A DNA stretch of 57,158 nt from the NCBI RefSeq assembly GCF_020295405.1, contig NZ_JADEYP010000028.1:1-57158 (forward strand), given 5' to 3'. The notes beneath the pieces were generated by a model, which was not told the DNA's origin, made no database searches, and was given only the letters and a program-made list of their open reading frames with translations. Each line of letters starts with the position of its first letter. The stretch's first letter is position 1. Below are positions 53,350-57,158 of the stretch, one piece after another. The translations under genes were made by a program, and so were the position numbers. Origin of the DNA: Sphingobacterium bovistauri. GTDB taxonomy: Bacteria > Bacteroidota > Bacteroidia > Sphingobacteriales > Sphingobacteriaceae.

Positions 53350-54867
53350 TTAATTTTTAGTGTAAATGTTCTTGTTAATGTATAATGCACCTATGATAAA
53401 ACATACCGCTGAAATGATGATTGGATACCATAAACCAGCTAAATAGAATTCGGGGTCCATTTGAGTTTGTGCATTGGTAGCGAGATAAGTAGAAATTGCT
53501 GGTAATAAACCTCCAAATACACCATTACCTATATGGTATGGTAGTGACATTGATGTATAGCGAATCTTTACAGGGAATATTTCCACCAAAAATGCAGCTA
53601 TAGGTCCGTATACTAAGGTAATATAGATGATTTGGATAAAAATTAATAAAATAAGATATATATAATTGCTTCCATCGATGGTGATGCTTTTCTTAGTTGT
53701 CACATCACTTTTTTGGTCTTTTACAATATGTGTAGTTGTTATGGTTGTTAGAATGGATCCATCAGTATAGTGAGATTTATGTGTCACTACTTCATCTTTG
53801 CCTTTTTCTGTATTAACGACTTCAAAGAAGTCCTCTTTTTTGGAGGTAATTTCTTCTTTGTTGTCCACATTAGTCAATTGGTACATTTGCTCGTAGATTG
53901 GTCGATACGTCAAGAGGGCTAGTGCCATACCTGTTAGCATTACCCATTTTCGGCCTAATTTGTCTGATAGCCATCCAAATACAATAAAAAATGGGGTCCC
54001 AAAAAGTAGGGCAATACCTAAGATCATATCGGCTTGATCCGTATGAAGATGCATCACTGTTTTCATGAAGCTCATGGAATAAAATTGCCCTGTATACCAG
54101 ACAACACCTTGTCCCATCACTGCTCCAAATAGGGCTAACAAAACGAATTTCATGTTGTATTTGTTGCCAAAACTCTCTTTAAGTGGGTTTGTAGATGTTT
54201 TACCTTCAGATTTTGCTTGTTTGAATTCAGGAGATTCATCCATGTTTTTACGAATCAAATACGATACGTATACCATCACAATTGATAATAAAAATGGTAC
54301 ACGCCACCCCCAAAGATCAAATTGTTCTTCGCTCAATACATTTCTTGTAATTAGGATCACGAGAAGTGATACGAAAAGACCGAAAGTAGCGGTAGTTTGA
54401 ATCCAAGAAGTCCAATAGCCGCGCTGTCCTTTAGGGCTATGTTCTGCTACGTAAGTCGCTGCACCACCATATTCACCACCTAATGCTAAGCCTTGCAAAA
54501 GTCTTAATATTAAGACTAAGAAAGGGGCCCAAAAGCCTATGCTATCGTAGCTTGGAATACATCCAATGAGGAATGTGGCTCCACCCATGAGCATTAGGGT
54601 AACCATAAAAGTATATTTTCGTCCAATAAGGTCTCCTAATCTTCCAAAAAATAATGCTCCGAATGGTCTTACGACAAAGCCGGCTGCAAAAGTCGCTAGT
54701 GTCGATAAAAAAGCAGCTGTAGGATTATCTGCAGGGAAAAATTTTGTTGATATAACGATGGATAGACTTCCAAAGATAAAGAAGTCATACCATTCAATTA
54801 GAGTCCCAAGAGAGGAGGCACCAATTACTTTCCAAATTCCTTTGGTTTGTTGTTTTTCTGTTGTCAT
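53350..54867 (-). CDS. MFS transporter, metabolite:H+ symporter (ProP-like) with large loop insert
   Basis: The 505-residue protein has 12 predicted membrane helices and the MHS-family motifs GTLIEWYDFFIFGSLS in helix 1 and FGRLGDLIGRKYTFMVTL after helix 2, plus GLALGGEYGGAATYVAE, as in ProP, ShiA and KgtP. These import organic acids, betaines or similar solutes with protons. Residues about 330-400 form a polar insert (for example KKEDFFEVVNTEKGKDEVV and SILTTITTTHIVKD) that ordinary MHS members lack; it sits between helices in the second half and probably faces the periplasm. The substrate cannot be predicted. Confidence 0.9.
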   Translation of the reverse strand: MTTEKQQTKGIWKVIGASSLGTLIEWYDFFIFGSLSIVISTKFFPADNPTAAFLSTLATFAAGFVVRPFGALFFGRLGDLIGRKYTFMVTLMLMGGATFLIGCIPSYDSIGFWAPFLVLILRLLQGLALGGEYGGAATYVAEHSPKGQRGYWTSWIQTTATFGLFVSLLVILITRNVLSEEQFDLWGWRVPFLLSIVMVYVSYLIRKNMDESPEFKQAKSEGKTSTNPLKESFGNKYNMKFVLLALFGAVMGQGVVWYTGQFYSMSFMKTVMHLHTDQADMILGIALLFGTPFFIVFGWLSDKLGRKWVMLTGMALALLTYRPIYEQMYQLTNVDNKEEITSKKEDFFEVVNTEKGKDEVVTHKSHYTDGSILTTITTTHIVKDQKSDVTTKKSITIDGSNYIYLILLIFIQIIYITLVYGPIAAFLVEIFPVKIRYTSMSLPYHIGNGVFGGLLPAISTYLATNAQTQMDPEFYLAGLWYPIIISAVCFIIGALYINKNIYTKN

Positions 54868-54882
54868 AGATGTTTATACTGG

Positions 54883-55980
54883 TTAGATTAATTTATATGT
54901 TTTTCCAGGTAGGGAAATGAGAAGGGATTTCATTTCCATTTCTAGTAATACGATAGCTAGTTTACTCTGTGGCCAATCGCAAAATAAGGCTATATCATCA
55001 ATGTTTGCTTGTTCGGATTCATGTATGTAGTCATACACTTTCTTCTCATCCCTTGTCATGTCCTCAGGAATTAGCTTCAATTGTTTAGATTTATTTTTAC
55101 TATCATCTTTATTCCAATTCATCAAGTACGAGAGGTCGTCCGCATTTCGAATTAGGTGTGCTCGATTTGTCTTGATGAGGTAGTTACATCCCTCAGAATA
55201 TTCTTGGTCTATGCCTCCTGGGAAAGCACATACATCCCGATTGTATGTGTTTGCTATTTCCGCGGTGATAAGTGCCCCTCCTTTGAGTGCTGCTTCTATA
55301 ACAATAGTTACATCGGCCAAACCAGCAATTATACGATTACGCATAGGAAAATTCTGTCTGTCAGGATTAGTTCCAGAAGGAAATTCAGTAAGTAGACCTC
55401 CATTTTCTAACATGCGGGCTGCCAACTCTCTGTTGGCAGCAGGATAAATCCGATCCAAACCGTGGCCTAATATGCCAAGGGTTGAAATCCCATTTTTTAG
55501 TGCTTCGCGATGTGCTAGGCTATCTATTCCGTAAGCTAGACCACTGATGATCTGCACGTCATATTCTTTTAATTGTTGAATAAAGTTTTCGCAAATTCGT
55601 TTACCATACTGTGTCGCATTACGTGTTCCCACAATACTAATCGCTCGTGATGGATTGAAGGAGTTTGTGCCTTTATGATATAATAGAATGGGGGCATCAT
55701 CACAATTTTTTAAGCGTTTTGGATAATTATTATCTTCTATCCAAGCTATTTGGATATTATGCTTTTGAATAAAATCGTATTCTTGTTCAGCCTCTTTTAG
55801 AAATGATTTGGAAACAATGGTGTTGGCTATTATTTCACCAATATTTGGAATAGTAAGAAGTTGTTTTTTAGAACATTTGAAAATCTCCTCAACAGAACCA
55901 TTGTATGCTAACAATGTGCGGCTCAATTTTGGGCCAATACCTTTGATTTTGGTTAATGCGATCTTCTCAAGAATATTCAT
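54883..55980 (-). CDS. dprA: DNA processing protein DprA
   Basis: The 365-residue protein has an N-terminal helix-hairpin-helix region (ALTKIKGIGPKLSRTLL), the DprA Rossmann domain (SIVGTRNATQYGKRICENF, then IISGLAYGIDSLAHREAL and FPSGTNPDRQNFPMRNRIIAGL) and a C-terminal winged-helix domain (about residues 295-365). DprA protects incoming single-stranded DNA and loads RecA in natural transformation. It is widely conserved, even where competence has not been shown. The gene stands 15 bases after the MFS gene start on the minus strand, so the two may be cotranscribed. Confidence 0.95.
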   Translation of the reverse strand: MNILEKIALTKIKGIGPKLSRTLLAYNGSVEEIFKCSKKQLLTIPNIGEIIANTIVSKSFLKEAEQEYDFIQKHNIQIAWIEDNNYPKRLKNCDDAPILLYHKGTNSFNPSRAISIVGTRNATQYGKRICENFIQQLKEYDVQIISGLAYGIDSLAHREALKNGISTLGILGHGLDRIYPAANRELAARMLENGGLLTEFPSGTNPDRQNFPMRNRIIAGLADVTIVIEAALKGGALITAEIANTYNRDVCAFPGGIDQEYSEGCNYLIKTNRAHLIRNADDLSYLMNWNKDDSKNKSKQLKLIPEDMTRDEKKVYDYIHESEQANIDDIALFCDWPQSKLAIVLLEMEMKSLLISLPGKTYKLI

Positions 55981-56054
55981 AACTGGTGCTTTAAATATAA
56001 GGAATACTTTTTTTTTATTCCAAAACTTTGACTTAATTTCTTATTAAGTAGTAT

Positions 56055-56062
56055 TACCTTTG
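56055..56062 (+). promoter_or_regulatory. -7 element for the small protein at 56082 (TACCTTTG)
   Basis: TACCTTTG fits TAnnTTTG and lies 19 bases before the ATG at 56082. TTTG at 56027-56030 is 24 bases upstream of it, longer than the usual 19-21 spacer, so this is a partial match. Confidence 0.4.
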
Positions 56063-56081
56063 TATATTAAAATTGAATATT

Positions 56082-56315
56082 ATGGAAATGCAAGAGCCTT
56101 TTGATTTAGAATTTGGAGAGATTGTTTATTCTGTTTTCCCAGATGAAAAGGATACTTATACTATCTTCAAAGATGGCAAAGAATATGTACAAATTATTAA
56201 GGATTCAGATACAAATTGGCTAAAGCTTAGTCCAGAAACAGGATTGCCTTTATTTGGTATGGACGAAGAAGTAAATTTTATAGGCGCTGAGATAACGAAG
56301 GAGTTAGGAGGTTAA
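56082..56315 (+). CDS. Small acidic protein, unknown function
   Basis: The protein has 77 residues from ATG 56082, with no signal or membrane helix. It is acidic (EMQEPFDLEFGEIVYSVFPD opening) and appears to be a small beta-rich domain. I do not recognise a family. TTG at 56073 is an alternative start three codons earlier, but the ATG has the promoter element at the better spacing. It is transcribed separately from dprA and may be cotranscribed with the next gene, 64 bases downstream. Confidence 0.7.
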   Translation: MEMQEPFDLEFGEIVYSVFPDEKDTYTIFKDGKEYVQIIKDSDTNWLKLSPETGLPLFGMDEEVNFIGAEITKELGG

Positions 56316-56379
56316 TTAAAGTTAAAGTGTTTACATTCAGTTGATAGAGGTTGTATATTTAGGTGTATAATCTCTTTGT

Positions 56380-56952
56380 ATGAACAGTAATTTGTTATTC
56401 CTCGGATTTATTTTAGTAATATTTAGGATTAGTTATGGTACGGAAACTATGAATTTATACCATCCGACAATTCTAGATACGATCAAGAGAGATACATTGG
56501 AAATGGATACAATAAGTGTTGTTAAAGAAACCACTCCTGAGCAGAAGCATAATGCGCGGAAAAGTCAATATCGTACAGCGTATCTATGGGGTGATAATAA
56601 AAAACCAATTGCTATAAATCCTCTAGGAGGAGTTGCTATTAGTATTAATAAGTTATATAGTCATTTGAGTAAATTGGGTAAGAATTCAAGAAGACTACAA
56701 CGTGTTTTTGATCGGGAGCTAGAACAAGATAAGGCAGAGCTAATGTGGAAACCTTTAACTGTTGATTTGACTAAATTAAAAGGAGATTCTTTGTTTTATT
56801 TTCAAATGTATTTTTTGCCAACATCCGATTTTCTCGAACGTGCTACATATTACGAAAAAGTAGAATATGTAACAAAGAGTATGCGTATTTATCGTGATTC
56901 GGCAGCAGTTATTCACGAGCGCATGCGACTACCAAAGTGGAATGGTAATTAA
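56380..56952 (+). CDS. Exported protein of unknown function
   Basis: The 190-residue protein has an N-terminal signal-like helix (residues 4-17, NLLFLGFILVIFRISYG) followed by a polar stretch with RKSQYRTAYLWGDNKKPIAINPLGGVAIS and a helical end (DSAAVIHERMRLPKWNGN). The strong WGDNKKPIAINPLGG block suggests a conserved family in Sphingobacteriaceae, but I cannot name it. Probably periplasmic. A hairpin terminator follows 45 bases later. Confidence 0.72.
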   Translation: MNSNLLFLGFILVIFRISYGTETMNLYHPTILDTIKRDTLEMDTISVVKETTPEQKHNARKSQYRTAYLWGDNKKPIAINPLGGVAISINKLYSHLSKLGKNSRRLQRVFDRELEQDKAELMWKPLTVDLTKLKGDSLFYFQMYFLPTSDFLERATYYEKVEYVTKSMRIYRDSAAVIHERMRLPKWNGN

Positions 56953-56996
56953 TATGAATGACCTGAAAATATTAATTGTAAGAATTACTAATACAT

Positions 56997-57033
56997 AACA
57001 AAGAAGCTGTCCAAAAAGGGCAGCTTCTTTGTT
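56997..57033. terminator. Hairpin between the last plus gene and the right-edge minus gene
   Basis: A 16-bp stem (56997-57012 with 57018-57033, one G-U pair) and A5 loop is followed by TTTT. It lies between convergent genes and probably serves both. Confidence 0.8.
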
Positions 57034-57064
57034 TTATTTCGATTTTTAAGAAAACTTCTAATTG

Positions 57065-57158
57065 TTAAGCTGCATACTTGGATACAGAGGATATTTTGGA
57101 TATTTTGTAATTATTGACAGTTTTGGATTCTGTTTTATTGCTAATAGAAGAGTTTATA
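57065..57158 (-). CDS. C-terminal end of a gene entering from the right
   Basis: On the minus strand an open frame runs from the window edge to TAA at 57065, giving 30 residues including the ending KISKISSVSKYAA. It is in the right place and orientation to be the convergent partner of the gene at 56380, beyond the shared hairpin. The fragment is too short to identify. Confidence 0.5.
   Translation of the reverse strand, partial: INSSISNKTESKTVNNYKISKISSVSKYAA

Overview
The window comes from a low-GC (roughly mid-30s percent) Bacteroidota chromosome, most likely Sphingobacteriaceae (Sphingobacterium or a close relative). The evidence is a SusC/SusD pair with an ECF sigma factor and FecR anti-sigma factor, a cbb3 oxidase operon with fused ccoN-ccoO, a TamB-like giant protein, DUF4302, DUF4230 and DUF2200 proteins, many short-signal lipoproteins ending in SCKK-type lipoboxes, few Shine-Dalgarno sequences, and several copies of the Bacteroidota promoter element TAnnTTTG. 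No phage, insertion sequence, CRISPR array or integron was seen.

Layout. Positions 1-170 are the tail of an rRNA operon (5S rRNA and terminator), followed by a decayed lipoprotein gene. Positions 0.7-4.8 kb hold a radical-SAM protein, a MazG-like pyrophosphohydrolase, a pseudouridine synthase with a long repetitive tail and a lytic transglycosylase. Positions 4.8-10.7 kb are a complete cbb3 cytochrome oxidase operon (ccoNO, ccoQ, ccoP, ccoG, ccoH and a TauE/SafE-type membrane protein), preceded by phased direct repeats that may be its control site. Positions 10.7-16.2 kb hold a MATE exporter, TatA, Tex, a methyltransferase and a small conserved protein. Positions 16.2-22.8 kb, all on the minus strand, hold a fimbrillin-like lipoprotein, a previously uncalled 56-residue protein just upstream of it, and a TamB-domain protein that lacks a normal start codon at the expected place.

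Positions 22.8-33 kb are mainly housekeeping: TsaD, a DUF4230 protein, succinyl-CoA synthetase beta, a LolD-like ABC ATPase, two small proteins (one a probable HAD pseudoenzyme), an S41 protease, a LacI regulator, a SurA-like chaperone and a secreted lactonase. Positions 33.0-42.9 kb are the most coherent accessory system: ECF sigma factor, FecR, SusC with an STN signalling domain, SusD, a zinc metallopeptidase lipoprotein and a DUF4302 lipoprotein, closed by a long hairpin terminator. This looks like a self-regulated outer-membrane import locus, possibly for a peptide or a protein-bound ligand. A duplicated leader sits between fecR and susC.

Positions 43-57 kb return to core genes: MtgA, a DUF2200 protein, MutS, TrmN6-like methyltransferase, phosphodiesterase, fructose-bisphosphatase, a MerR regulator, a mini-zincin candidate, an AAA ATPase, AccD, the SRP RNA (minus strand), a small membrane protein paired with an MFS symporter, DprA and two unknown proteins. 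The C-terminal end of another minus-strand gene enters at the right edge. Most convergent junctions are closed by long, nearly perfect palindromes that can terminate both strands.
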